DNA of 64,000 nt, taken from Chondrus crispus (Eukaryota > Rhodophyta > Florideophyceae > Gigartinales > Gigartinaceae). Both the position numbers and the translations under genes were made by a program. Positions 53,373 through 63,148 of this stretch are shown here, piece after piece. Location of the stretch: NCBI RefSeq assembly GCF_000350225.1, contig NW_005179174.1, forward strand, positions 1-64,000, given 5' to 3'. How positions within the stretch are numbered: the first letter of the stretch is position 1; each line of letters begins with the position of its first letter. The notes below the pieces were generated by a model that saw only the letters and a list, made by a program, of their open reading frames with translations, made no database searches and was not told the origin of the DNA.

Positions 53373-54000
53373 ACGCTCACCTCCCTCCACGACCAAGCCC
53401 TTTCCTACCCGTCTACCTGCTCCACTTCTCCCCGCTCCCGCCCATCTCCGACGCAAAATTCACCCTCATCCACCACCAGCGCACCACACTGTTCCCTCTT
53501 CCCACATCGCTCCTCTCGTGCTCTCCCCCTGCCTGCACCTGCTCGCTGGCACGCATCTCTCTCGTCACGCGGTCTCCTGTCTCTCCGCTGCGCGGAGCCG
53601 ATACGCCGAGCGCCCAGACGTGGCCGCCTTGTTCCTCTACCGCCCTCACCTCCGAGTGCGCACCTCATCCACCGCCCCGGACCACCTCGCCCACGGAGCG
53701 CCCGCTCTTCCCCTTCCCGCAGCCGGCCGCTGACGCCCTCCTGAGCCAACTCGCGCACCACACCTTTGCCTTCGTCCCCAAACACGCCCTGCACCCTCAT
53801 TTTTGGCTCCTCTTCACCGAATGGCTCTCCCACCGCTGCTCCGACTGGTACATGTACCCAGCCGGCCCCGGCCTCGACCCTACCCCAGTCGGCCGTTCGG
53901 CCCTCTTGGAGTCCAACTGGATTCAAGCCCCGTGGAAAGTTCGGTTCTCCAAGTTCCTGCACGAGTACGAGGTCGCCGTTTGTAGCTGTAGGGGGTGTAG
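53373..54000 (+). other. Pro/Ser-rich open frame of unknown nature
   Basis: A frame without ATG until 53852 reads a low-complexity Pro/Ser/Thr region and then a protein-like stretch (LSQLAHHTFAFVPKHALHPH; WYMYPAGPGLDP; ALLESNWIQAPWKVRFSKFL). It ends in the tandem duplication. It may be the remains of a host gene. The family is not recognised. Confidence 0.35.
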
Positions 54001-54390
54001 GGGCCCAGGGGGCGCGGGCGAGGCGTACAGTGGCGGTTTCGTCAATGTCAAGGAAAACGGCGGGCAGCAGAGCAAGGGCGACGTCGGACCGCGCGTGACT
54101 GTCGGCCGTGGCCCGGTAAGAGGGGGCCCGTTTGCACCCCAGTCGGCCGTTCGGCCCTCTTGGAGTCCAACTGGATTCAAGCCCCGTGGAAAGTTCGGTT
54201 CTCCAAGTTCCTGCACGAGTACGAGGTCGCCGTTTGTAGCTGTAGGGGGTGTAGGGGCCCAGGGGGCGCGGGCGAGGCGTACAGTGGCGGTTTCGTCAAT
54301 GTCAAGGAAAACGGCGGGCAGCAGAGCAAGGGCGACGTCGGACCGCGCGTGACTGTCGGCCGTGGCCCGGTAAGAGGAGGCCCGTTTGCA
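53883..54390. repeat. 254-bp tandem duplication
   Basis: Units 53883-54136 and 54137-54390 differ, as far as I can see, at one base (GAGGGGGC versus GAGGAGGC). The unit length is not a multiple of three, so the second copy shifts the reading frame. The near-identity marks a recent event. Confidence 0.93.
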
Positions 54391-54946
54391 GTCCCACGGT
54401 GGACGCCTCAACCAAGCCCTCAGGCGGTATCCTCCGCCGCCACTGCCGTCGCTTGTAATTTTCCCACATAATTTCTTTCCACGCCCTCATTCCATCCTTC
54501 TCATGACGCGCAATCCTCCTTGCTCCCTCGTCCGCCGCCTTCTATCTTTTCGCAATTCCTGGCCTCTTTTCCTCCACTCCCCTCCATCCCTCACATACCT
54601 CCTTCCTGCCCAGTCTCCCTGTTTCCAGCCGCCTTCACGCCTCAATCCCAAACAACCCCATATGTCTGCGTGAGCATGCGGGAGCCCGCTTCGCCGCAGG
54701 GGCTACCGTAGACGCGGTGCCATTGAACGAAGCGAACATGTGTTCTACCTCCAGGACGCCTGCGCAGGCTCGCAGTGGAGGGAAGGGTCGCTAACCGAGG
54801 CGAAGGCGAGTTCGAGATCTCACAAACGGACGCTGCCCTTTACTCTCACTATCTTCCATTACGCATGCACCCGCGGCAAGTTCTCCACGTCTGTTCTTGG
54901 ATCCCACCAAATTACGGCGCGTCCGTGCGTGCGTCTCCTCCGCAGC
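54391..54946. other. Spacer without supported gene
   Basis: Pyrimidine-rich sequence from the end of the duplication to the end of the small secreted protein gene. Frames here are Pro/Ser-rich shadows. Confidence 0.4.
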
Positions 54947-55192
54947 TTATTCGGGGCGGCGGCAAGTGCCACAAAAGCCGAGGCAATTCCTGCGCTTACA
55001 GTGGACGATGATACAGGTCTCCCAGGCGTCTAGGTCGCGGCGGCAGAGCTTGGCGCCGCCGCCGCGACCGGCGCACGGGCCGCGGAGCACCTCCTGGCGC
55101 ACGCACTCGGGAACGTCCAGCCGGAGCATCCTCTCCGCGAACGGGACGCACAGGAGCAAGGCAGCAACGAGGAGGAAGACAGACTTAACCAT
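54947..55192 (-). CDS. Small secreted cysteine-rich protein
   Basis: The 81-residue product starts with a clear signal peptide (MVKSVFLLVAALLLCVPFAE) and leaves a ~60-residue mature part with eight cysteines at 30, 40, 50, 60, 65, 70, 74 and 77, an unusually regular spacing. The start codon has an ideal context (CACCATGG). Disulfide-stabilised secretion is inferred; the function is unknown and I make no claim about activity. An upstream CATACATA about 80 bp before the ATG may be a weak TATA element. No nearby homologue is seen. Confidence 0.6.
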   Translation of the reverse strand: MVKSVFLLVAALLLCVPFAERMLRLDVPECVRQEVLRGPCAGRGGGAKLCRRDLDAWETCIIVHCKRRNCLGFCGTCRRPE

Positions 55193-55394
55193 GGTGAGGG
55201 CTGAGATGAGGCGAAGGTGCTACTGAGGTTGAATACGGCTGGAGACTGCTGGAAACTGCTGAAGATAGGCTATGTATGAAGGTGGGGGTTGGAGCGAGGT
55301 TCGCGAGTGTCCCTATCGCTGTTTATCGCACACGTCCGGTCGCCTTCTTGGCGTCGTAGGCCGGCTTAAAGCAAGCTTGTGCACGTTTAAGCGG

Positions 55395-55880
55395 CTAGTG
55401 GTGCACGCCAGTTTTCAGCAACCGTGGTGTATGGGAATCCGAAAGACAGAAGCACTTGCGATGTTGAATTTTTGCGAGCGTGTTTGAGCCAAACCTGCGT
55501 AGACTGTTCCCGAAAAGCGTCCTTACCAGCTGGGGCATGCCAAACTCGAGGATTCTGCAATTGTACGGGAGCTTATTCAGGCCGAAGAGCTTGACCTCGG
55601 GGCGGTTTTCGCGAAGACCGAGCAGATCTGCAGCGAGCCACTGGACGTTGCCCTGGGTGGGGAAGAGGACGACCAATGCGCCTTGCGCGAGATGCCGGGC
55701 GATGAGGTCGCACACGACGGGAACGGCGAAGAACCGGAGCGGGAGGATGACGACCCCGGTTTTCTCAAGGGCGGCGGTGGGGAAGGCGGTGATGAGATGC
55801 AGCTTGCCCGTAAGCGTGGACCCGTCTGGCGGGTCTAGCGTGCTGCCGGTCGAGGCGGATAGGCGCTCGGCCTTGTACTG
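55395..55880 (-). pseudogene. Opine dehydrogenase-like fragment
   Basis: The minus-strand frame reads, in order, a Rossmann-domain end (LEKTGVVILPLRFFAVPVVC, then GALVVLFPTQGNVQWLAADL) and the family-like LFGLNKLPYNCRILEFG. This resembles the NAD-binding half of octopine/opine dehydrogenases (compare the known LPWACRI motif), which reductively join pyruvate to amino acids. The N-terminal nucleotide-binding GxGxxG and the helical C-terminal catalytic domain are missing: upstream the sense is replaced by the SANT-like fragment near 55885, downstream it fades at about 55490. Hence a remnant. Confidence 0.5.
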
Positions 55881-55884
55881 GTGA

Positions 55885-56727
55885 GCACGAATTCACAACT
55901 TGTAAACCATGACTCCCCAATGCCTGCATCTCGCTTCTGCTTCTCGAACTTGTCGATAGCCTCTTCCAAACCCTGCTGACACATCTGAATTATGCGTTCA
56001 TCAGCCCCAGCATCCTTTACTCGTTTGATGCGCAGAGTTCGCTTTTCGATCATTTCGTACCAGTCTTCGTTAACCATTTCGTCGGAAAGAGGCGTGGGAT
56101 GTTTTCCTGCCACCTCCGTCGTACTATGCGCGCTGGCAAGCATTTCCCTTACCTCTACCCAGCGGTTTTGGGTCTCCACTCGCATTTCCTTTATCTCCTC
56201 ACCAACTTGCTCAAACGAAGAACTTCTTCTTTTCTTCCTGGATGAAGATGTAGATTTTCCAACAGACTCGTACCTCCCTCATCCCTCCATTCCCGCAGCA
56301 AAAGTTTTCAAGCTGACATCCAGCAAAAAATGGTCGGGCTCCTTCGTATCTAGACGACATACGACGAAAAAAATCTACGCACGTTTCATATCTGCTACTA
56401 CAACATTTCCCTCCTTATCGTATGGCCAAAAATAGTTCGGGAAGCTCTCCGGGTCATTGTTACCAGACCTATTGTAATACTCAAAGCGTTGAGTAAACAT
56501 CGATCGCGTCCTCTGGTACACATCCTTCAGCCTCTCAGCTGACCTTGCGCAAAGGGAAGGGTCAGCGGAACATACTTCTGGCACGGAAGTTGAAAAATCT
56601 TCCTCGTACGATACAGATGCATCATTGAAGCGCTTCGCTATTTCTCGCCAAAGTTCTTCTCGAGTGAAGTTTGCACGAAAATCTTCCAACGTAAGCGCAT
56701 TGTTTAAATCTAAAAGCGCTTTTCGAG
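55885..56727 (-). pseudogene. Myb/SANT-like DNA-binding protein, truncated, two stops
   Basis: One minus-strand frame, interrupted only by TAG at 56375-56377 and TGA near 56282, reads FTREELWREIAKRFND, SARSAERLKDVYQRTRSMF-like SANT helices, a Ser/Lys/Arg-rich linker (STSSSRKKRRSSS) and a C-terminal helix with MCQQGLEEAIDKFEKQKRDA. This matches the companion DNA-binding ORF of PIF/Harbinger transposons or related host proteins. Its 5' end is cut off by the LTR at 56728 and its 3' end runs into the opine dehydrogenase-like fragment. Confidence 0.6.
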
Positions 56728-57777
56728 TGTAGTGCAATGTGCCTGGCAGGCCGCGAACACAGTCCGACGGTCAAACAAAAAGAAGAAAAACAACAACAGC
56801 AACAACCACTGCCGATGGCACGCGCTACGGAGCGTTGGAGACTCCCTTTCCCCTTGTGTGGGCTTGCGGCCCACGGTAGCTCGACTCCGACGGGGAGGGT
56901 TAAGGGAAGGCACCCGGCCCGGGAGGATAATGGTGGTAGAGACTTGTGAAGACTTGAGCGCTCGACGAGTGCGGGTTGGGCTTGTCTACGAGGATGTAAC
57001 CGCGGTTCGCTGGGTTGTAAGGCCAATGCTCGACGAGCGTCTTCAGCACCTTGTGTGTAATTCAAGGTCTTCGACGGGGGCTTGTTCAGCACTACCCCAC
57101 GGGATCGTAACCGTGTAGCAACGCTACTACCGACGTGTTGCCCGATGGCTAAAAACACCCTCACCAGCGCGATCGCGATCGCGGTAGGCGGTACCAACTC
57201 TGTCTTATACAGTAAGACTTTCGACGGAGGCGTCGTTGCAACAGCCTTCCGACGGAACTTTAAACAGTAGCAGCGCTACACAACGTGCTGCCCGATGGCT
57301 AAAACACCTACACCGGATCGATCGCAACCGACTCCAATGGAACCAACACAATTAAGGGAAAAATAGATGCAGAGATAGAAATAGAAATGGATAGATGAAA
57401 TAAAGGAAAAGGAAAGGGAACCCCCGAGCGCAAAGGATAACGTAATCTGTGGTAAAAGGGAGCGTTTTGGGAAAGACGGACTTCGACCAAGGCGATATTC
57501 AACTCTGGCAACTCGGGTTACCTTTACTGACTTGGTGGTCAGAGGGCTAAGGTATATATCGCCCCGCCGGAGCCACTACAGTAGCTCGCGGCGCTAGATC
57601 CTAGATCTAATTAGTGTCAGCAAAATTAATGCCAACTAATTAACTAAATAATATAAAATAATTAAAAATTAAAACTGTGCAATTATTCAAACGTGTGTCC
57701 CCCAACCCGGACTACTTTTCATATCCAAATATTTTCCTTTCCTTTCACCCCCCTTTTCAGGTGCGTTTTGCACTACA
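56728..57777 (-). repeat. Reversed Gypsy LTR, apparently solo (1050 bp)
   Basis: On the minus strand it starts TGTAGTGCAAAACGCACC and ends GCCAGGCACATTGCACTACA. It closely resembles the element 1 LTR (same CGATCGCGATCGCG run and TATA region) but has the GAGTTGCC block only once. No internal region adjoins it. The flanking pentamers (TCGAG and TATCT) do not match, so it is not a simple solo LTR with intact target duplication. Confidence 0.88.
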
Positions 57778-57900
57778 TATCTCCCTTCCGAGCGCTCTTG
57801 TACGCCGCTCCGCCATCGTATAATCTCCTCTCCGCTTCTCTCATAACCCTACACCGCCGTATCCGGTAATCGGTGAAAGTGCAAGAGCAATACGGGCCTC

Positions 57901-58545
57901 ATGTTTCCTTCATCCCACTCGAGTTGTGGTACCAAACGCAAGCGCTACGGCGTGGGCTTTTCTTCCACTTCCCACGACCCTCTAAGTCTTCCTTCCATCC
58001 CTCGATTACCCCCTGATTCCCAACATGCCGGCCCTGTTGCCCACATCGATTCCGATCCTAACGCTCCGTCCTCGCGTCGATACCCTGCTGCGTCGGAGCT
58101 CCACGATAAGGCCACGCGCCTTACTCCTGAGCTTTTTGCTTCCGCCAAATGGTTCTCAGTGATCGGTGTATGCGCCTTCGATGACATTGCTTACTCGTTC
58201 GCCGATGGAGCCGGTATGCTTCCAGGACGAATCCCCCTTCAAGATATTCGGTCTTACGATTGGTTGGCTCGCATCGCCATTCCTCCCTCCATCCTGTGTC
58301 ACACTCCGCCCCATGGTCGTGCAGTGTTATCGACCCGCTTCATGACCGCTGTGTGCGACAGGCTTAAGCTGCCATTGACGAAGGATCTCATCCCTGAGGA
58401 ATTCGGTTGTGACACGTGGCAGTTTCGCACCGAGGGCGAGCGATCTTACCTCGATAACATGCTGGCCTGGACCTCCGATAACCCTCCTCGTGAAGCTAAC
58501 CGCCTTTGGTTCAACCAACGGACCGTCAACAGCAGTTGGTTCTAA
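57901..58545 (+). CDS. Unknown 214-residue protein
   Basis: ATG 57901 opens a single uninterrupted frame. The first ~70 residues are Ser/Pro-rich with a KRKRYG basic patch; the rest is ordered (ELFASAKWFSVIGVCAFDDI, RSYDWLARIAIPPSILCHTP, RFMTAVCDRLKLPLTKDLIP). No family is recognised. Its position next to an LTR and its codon style resemble the broken 28569-30755 frame, so a retroelement structural protein is possible. Confidence 0.45.
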   Translation: MFPSSHSSCGTKRKRYGVGFSSTSHDPLSLPSIPRLPPDSQHAGPVAHIDSDPNAPSSRRYPAASELHDKATRLTPELFASAKWFSVIGVCAFDDIAYSFADGAGMLPGRIPLQDIRSYDWLARIAIPPSILCHTPPHGRAVLSTRFMTAVCDRLKLPLTKDLIPEEFGCDTWQFRTEGERSYLDNMLAWTSDNPPREANRLWFNQRTVNSSWF

Positions 58546-58763
58546 AAAGGACTTTTCCAGAGTAAAAAGATTAACATTTTTCCCAAAAATAGGCTAAATT
58601 CTTACTGTAGTCTTCAGCGCATACTGGCTATTTACGGCGCGACGACCAGAACCGCAAGGCGCCTAGTGCTCCCCTTCCTATTACTGCACCACCCACTCGC
58701 GGGCGCCGTCACCCATCACCCCCCGCATTGAACAAAAAGATCCCGCCGATCGCGATAATCGCG

Positions 58764-59390
58764 CGCGTGTGAGATATGCACGGTGCCTTTTCGATGAGCA
58801 CACCACAGTATCATACTGTGTTATGCCCATCGAGAAGGCACCAAGGACAAGGGCAGGAGGTAACGCTAAAGCGCGACACGTGGATTGTGCGGCCTCCATC
58901 AATAGATCTGACGGCGGAGGGGAGACAGGTGTGGGTGGAGAGCGGCCTGGACACCATAGCACAGCGGTGGATGGAATTATGCGAAGGCGCGATGAGAGCA
59001 GCACGGCGGAGGCGGTGCCGACGAAGCGGTGTAGAGAGTCCGAAATACTTTTTAAAGATCCGTATCAGACCGTGCATATCTCACACGCGCGCGATACTGT
59101 GGTGTGCTCATCGAGAAAGCACAGGGGAAGCGGACAGAAGGTAACAGTAAAGCGCGACACGTGGATTGTGCGGCCTCCGTCAATAGATCTGACGGCGGAG
59201 GGGAGACAGGTGTGAGTGGAGAGCGGGGTGGACACCATAGCACAGCGGTGGATGGAAGTATGCGAAGGCGCGATGAGAGCAGCACGGCGGAGGCGGTGCC
59301 GACGAAGCGGCTTCGAGATTCCGGAATGCTTTTTAAAGATCCGTATCAGACCGTGTATATCTCACACGCGCGCGGTGCTCCAGCTCACGT
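58764..59390. repeat. ~281-bp tandem duplication with an inverted-repeat head
   Basis: Two units (anchor GCGCGACACGTGGATTGTGC at 58871 and 59152) carry the same sequence through TTTTTAAAGATCCGTATCAGACCGTG. The head, 58782-58842, is a hairpin with 30-bp arms around one C, 26 of 30 pairs matching. The block GCGCGCGTGTGAGATATGCACGG occurs in one orientation at ~58760 and inverted at ~59070 and ~59350. One frame reads a repeated protein-like segment (RDTWIVRPPSIDLTAEGRQV). The arrangement suggests a MITE or foldback element. Confidence 0.8.
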
Positions 59391-60371
59391 TAGTCGACTG
59401 TAATTTGGTCATTCCTCATTCGAAACAACAAGTCCCCTCTACGTGTCATGATCGTGGGCGCAGATTGTGGAGTTCGCAACACTTCTGTAACCTCTGGAGT
59501 GAATGCATCTCCACGCCGCAGAATCAGCACTAAAATGCCGACATACCTAAACCGAAACGGAATGAAAGCGCTTTTCGAACAATGCGCTATAATCATTCCG
59601 TTAATCGTGGTGGGCGCTATGTGCTCCCTAAGTTCTTCGGGATCAGCGACAAGAGCTAGTCTTTACCTTGAAATTCCAACTAAAGCCCTTCTCCAAGCAA
59701 AGCTCAAAGAAAAACCGCTGTCTCACCACCGCGATGGGCACGCTCGACCTCTCCGGCCTCTCTCGCGTAAAGAGCGTGCCGTGCTGTTCGAACAAGGTAG
59801 CGCGCAACCGGAGGCGAACGCGGTAGCGACTGTGTGTCGCTGCACTGGGTGACCAGCTGTTGCGCAAACGCATCACATGGCGACTGTGAGCTTGCGGCAC
59901 ATCAGGCATCTAGCCCAGCTCTTCAATTCGAAAGCAAGTTTCCTCGTGCAAAATGCGATGCCCCCCCGTTTTGGCCGTTTCCTTCGGACAAAACGTCCTC
60001 CAGCCCTCCCGCCGACTACGCTCAGCGCCGCGTATGCTCGAACTAGCGCCCGCGCAATGTGATGCACCCCTCCCGTTGGCCCTTCCCTTCGGGCAGAACA
60101 ACCTCCAGCCAATACATTACGACAACTGGAGCAACGGATCCCGTTTCACAAGCGTAACCTTGCCAGTAAGTTGTGCCCCGAAGACGCGCCTCCCCCTTTC
60201 CCCCTCGGTCCTCTCTTCCCCGCTGCCATAAACGCTCGCAATGGCCTTACGTTCTGTCCTCGTCCGGATCGTGAGACCCCTTCTCCGCCACGCCATCTGC
60301 CACACACGCACGCCCTCCCGCCGACTATGCTCGGCACCGCGCATGCTCGAGGTAGCGCCTGGGTCTGACAT
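59391..60371. other. Intergenic with a degenerate ~107-bp repeat
   Basis: A CCTCCAGCC-ended block at 59948-60004 recurs at 60055-60111, and a GCCCTCCCGCCGACTA block at 60002-60051 recurs at about 60311-60360 with about eight changes. No gene is supported. Confidence 0.5.
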
Positions 60372-60827
60372 CTACGTCATCACTGGCAGCATCGCTTTGT
60401 GCATTCCGTTCATCGTGGCCGCAGCGACCTGGGCAATGACGACATCCTTTTCGGTATCTTGGACCTCATCAGGCCAGGGGTTACCGACGACATTGTAGAC
60501 AAAGCTAGTGTTTTTGGACGGATCAGGGAAAGCCTCGGACTTGGGGGCAGGGACAATCTTGCCGGCGATCATGTCGTCAACCCACGCTTCGAAGTACTTT
60601 TTAGTGAACTCTATGCCTTATCTGCGGGAGCAGATAGCGAGCATATTAAATAATCTCGCTATCTGCTCCCGGCAAGAAATTTTCTCGAAGGCGTAAGCGC
60701 AGACCGAGGTTTTAGCGTCCTTGAGACCGACGTAGTCGAGGAAGCGGGCGAGAGTGACGGCATATACCCAGGCGAAGACACTTGACTCATTTTTCCAATG
60801 AAAAGCACTTCTCCGAGCAAACCGCAA
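60372..60827 (-). pseudogene. Gene fragment of unknown family, broken by a palindrome
   Basis: One frame with a single TAA (60618-60620) reads a coherent protein: VFAWVYAVTLARFLDYVGLK before it and FTKKYFEAWVDDMIAGKIVP, VVGNPWPDEVQDTEKDVVIA after it. The stop sits beside a 45-bp dyad (60626-60670) that looks inserted. No start codon is supported upstream of 60827, and I do not recognise the family. Confidence 0.45.
60626..60670. repeat. Dyad with 16-bp perfect arms
   Basis: GGGAGCAGATAGCGAG (60626-60641) and its reverse complement (60655-60670) flank a 13-nt AT-rich loop. Confidence 0.9.
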
Positions 60828-61018
60828 CCATTTCTCGTGACTCTACGCTTACGTTTCTCACGACTTTGGCCCAATCACATAGGTCATGCATTCCTACGCC
60901 GCATGCTTTGCACAAAAACGAAGTTTCCAATCCCGGAAACCGACAATGCTTCTCCCCAATCCCGCAGAACATTCCTTCTTTCTCGTTTTCATTGTCGGTT
61001 TCCTTTATTCCTCCCCGA

Positions 61019-63148
61019 CTACATCGCTCCAGTTTTCTTCGTTTGAAGGCTTGCTGTTGAACGGATGCCACTAACCTCCTTTTTTGCCGCTCTGAAATTT
61101 TCCGAGTCATGTTGTAACGCAATGTATTGGATACCTAAGTCCAGACATGCCAAGGCCATGGACATGGAGCCTGCTCTAGGATTATAACAGAGACCTGCAG
61201 GTTTGCACCACTGCTCGAGAATAGATACACTGAGATCCTTTTCCATGTCTCTAACATTAAGGATTTTTCCTTGTTCACAGCAGAGGGGATTTCGGGATTG
61301 TTGTACGTTTGTGATACAGTTCACCCATGACGGAAGGGTTGAGCTTCCATAACCTTTAGCATATGAGTAGTGATGCTTTTGGCTGCGATCGCGCGATCTC
61401 CAGAATACCGCTGCGATGAATCCTGACTCTTGAGGGTGCTGCGATAATGTCTTTTTCTTGATTGTTGACGGATCTTGTATGTAAAGCATGGGGTGCTTCA
61501 TCATTTCCATGCCCTCCGCGTATACAATTGAAAAAAGCTTCGAGAATTGAATAAAATTGCACAAAATATAGCACGCGCCGCTCTGTTTCATCGCCATACC
61601 GCAGTGACGTACAACCTGTTTCAGGCAGTCCTCATTGGATTCATTATCTTGTAGAGCGGTCATGACCATATCGGCTTTCCCTTGCACCGTTTTCCACTCA
61701 TCTTGTTGTGTCATGAAGTCTTCAAGTGTAGCCTCCACAATCTTCCACCCAACCGGTAATAATTGAGATGCCTCAATTAGTTGAGATGCCTCAATTAATG
61801 ACGCTGCCCCTACAATTGATTCGACTGGTCTCTTATTGTTCTCTTCACAGTGCCGGTCTGCGTATTGAGTGTGCGATGAGAGGGATTTTTTGACCGTAGA
61901 GCCCTCTTTTTCACTGCCTTTCGAGCTTCCATTCTCATAAATAACTGGAGATGATGGTTCAGTGTCTGAATCATTCGTAGGTTGTTTCTGTAAACCTGAG
62001 TGCTCACTGTTCTCTTGAGACATTTGTTGCAATCTTTTTCGAGCGATTTCTAAATGGTTGGTCCCATTTGGCACCATGTTTCTGCAAGCAGTTTCAAATG
62101 GTGGTATGATGTGTTTGCTGAACGCATGTTCCTGCATTTGGATGTCCAGAAGCTGGGTACACGTCATTCTTTCTGCAATTGGGGTCATCTCATTCGGGAT
62201 TTCGTCGTAGTCACAAAGGGTTTTGAATTTTTCAAGCTCTTTAATTGCTCGGCGTAATTGCACCAGCTGTGTTGAAACATCCTTGGGGAGAAGCGGCTTC
62301 GGAAAAGGCAAGCAATCTTGATAGTACCTGATAAATCGTTTCATCAACATTAAAATTTTCTCTGGCGTCACTCCTTTGGGAATTGCTCGCGAATTTGCCA
62401 TTGTGAACGCAACTTGCAAGCCTTCATCATCGTTGCACATGAAATCCTGTAAGTAGTCAACCGTGGGAATGGGAAGCTTGCGAGCAACCCCCAAGATTTG
62501 GCGCTTAGTTTCAGTCTGTTTGCTCATAATCCTGTCATCCTGAACCCCTCTTGCAGTACGTGACACCAGGCGACGAGCAACTTCGGTCGCTGACAAACGT
62601 TTTTGTCGCCTTTGGCTCAACCAGGAATTCAGCTCAACGTCGTATTCGTGGCAGCGTAGGAGTGTTGCGAGGAAAGAGAGCGGCACACAAACAGAGTGAA
62701 GAGCATTTCTCGAAAGTCCATACGCAATCCCATCTTGAGCTGGCATCGGCATTACCAATTCACCTTTCAACTTGAAATCTTTTATCAAAACTCTGTCCTC
62801 CATTAGCTGTATCGCTACTCTTTTGCGGATGTGACCATCATAACAAAAGCGATACCCTCCAGCGAGTCCATCTGTCTCTTCTCTTATCACTGCTTGTGCC
62901 ACTTCTGATGCCTTTTCAGGCGTGTAGAAATGTGGCTCTCTCTCAAAGAGTAGCTGTATTTCAGGAACAGTAGCCACTCGACATGATATGAGATAAGTGC
63001 TGATGTATCCATTTTGCAGAAAACCCTCTCTGACAATATCTTCATTTCGAGAACGAATTGGCCTGGAGTACCAGAGATTGACAATTTTTCGCGGATCGAC
63101 GTATTCAGTCACAATATCACTCGTACTATCACTTCCTGAAACCTTCAT
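61019..63148 (-). CDS. ParB-like / DNA methyltransferase-like fusion, catalytic motifs lost
   Basis: The 709-residue product begins with a ParB-like domain: EYVDPRKIVNLWYSRPIRSR (Asp-Pro at 18-19) and RFCYDGHIRKRVAIQLM (DG at 104-105). A helical middle (about 165-370) and a Ser/Glu-rich linker (about 375-440) follow. The C-terminal 230 residues follow the plan of the methyltransferase at 41056: a motif IV position KADMVMTALQDN (494-502 region, no DPPY), a motif X-like SILEQWCKPAGL and a motif I-like CYNPRAGSMSMALACLDLG (654-672) that lacks the CxGxGT core. It is therefore probably a catalytically dead relative, kept for binding, or a decaying copy; the long frame argues for constraint. Intronless. 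Confidence 0.7.
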   Translation of the reverse strand: MKVSGSDSTSDIVTEYVDPRKIVNLWYSRPIRSRNEDIVREGFLQNGYISTYLISCRVATVPEIQLLFEREPHFYTPEKASEVAQAVIREETDGLAGGYRFCYDGHIRKRVAIQLMEDRVLIKDFKLKGELVMPMPAQDGIAYGLSRNALHSVCVPLSFLATLLRCHEYDVELNSWLSQRRQKRLSATEVARRLVSRTARGVQDDRIMSKQTETKRQILGVARKLPIPTVDYLQDFMCNDDEGLQVAFTMANSRAIPKGVTPEKILMLMKRFIRYYQDCLPFPKPLLPKDVSTQLVQLRRAIKELEKFKTLCDYDEIPNEMTPIAERMTCTQLLDIQMQEHAFSKHIIPPFETACRNMVPNGTNHLEIARKRLQQMSQENSEHSGLQKQPTNDSDTEPSSPVIYENGSSKGSEKEGSTVKKSLSSHTQYADRHCEENNKRPVESIVGAASLIEASQLIEASQLLPVGWKIVEATLEDFMTQQDEWKTVQGKADMVMTALQDNESNEDCLKQVVRHCGMAMKQSGACYILCNFIQFSKLFSIVYAEGMEMMKHPMLYIQDPSTIKKKTLSQHPQESGFIAAVFWRSRDRSQKHHYSYAKGYGSSTLPSWVNCITNVQQSRNPLCCEQGKILNVRDMEKDLSVSILEQWCKPAGLCYNPRAGSMSMALACLDLGIQYIALQHDSENFRAAKKEVSGIRSTASLQTKKTGAM

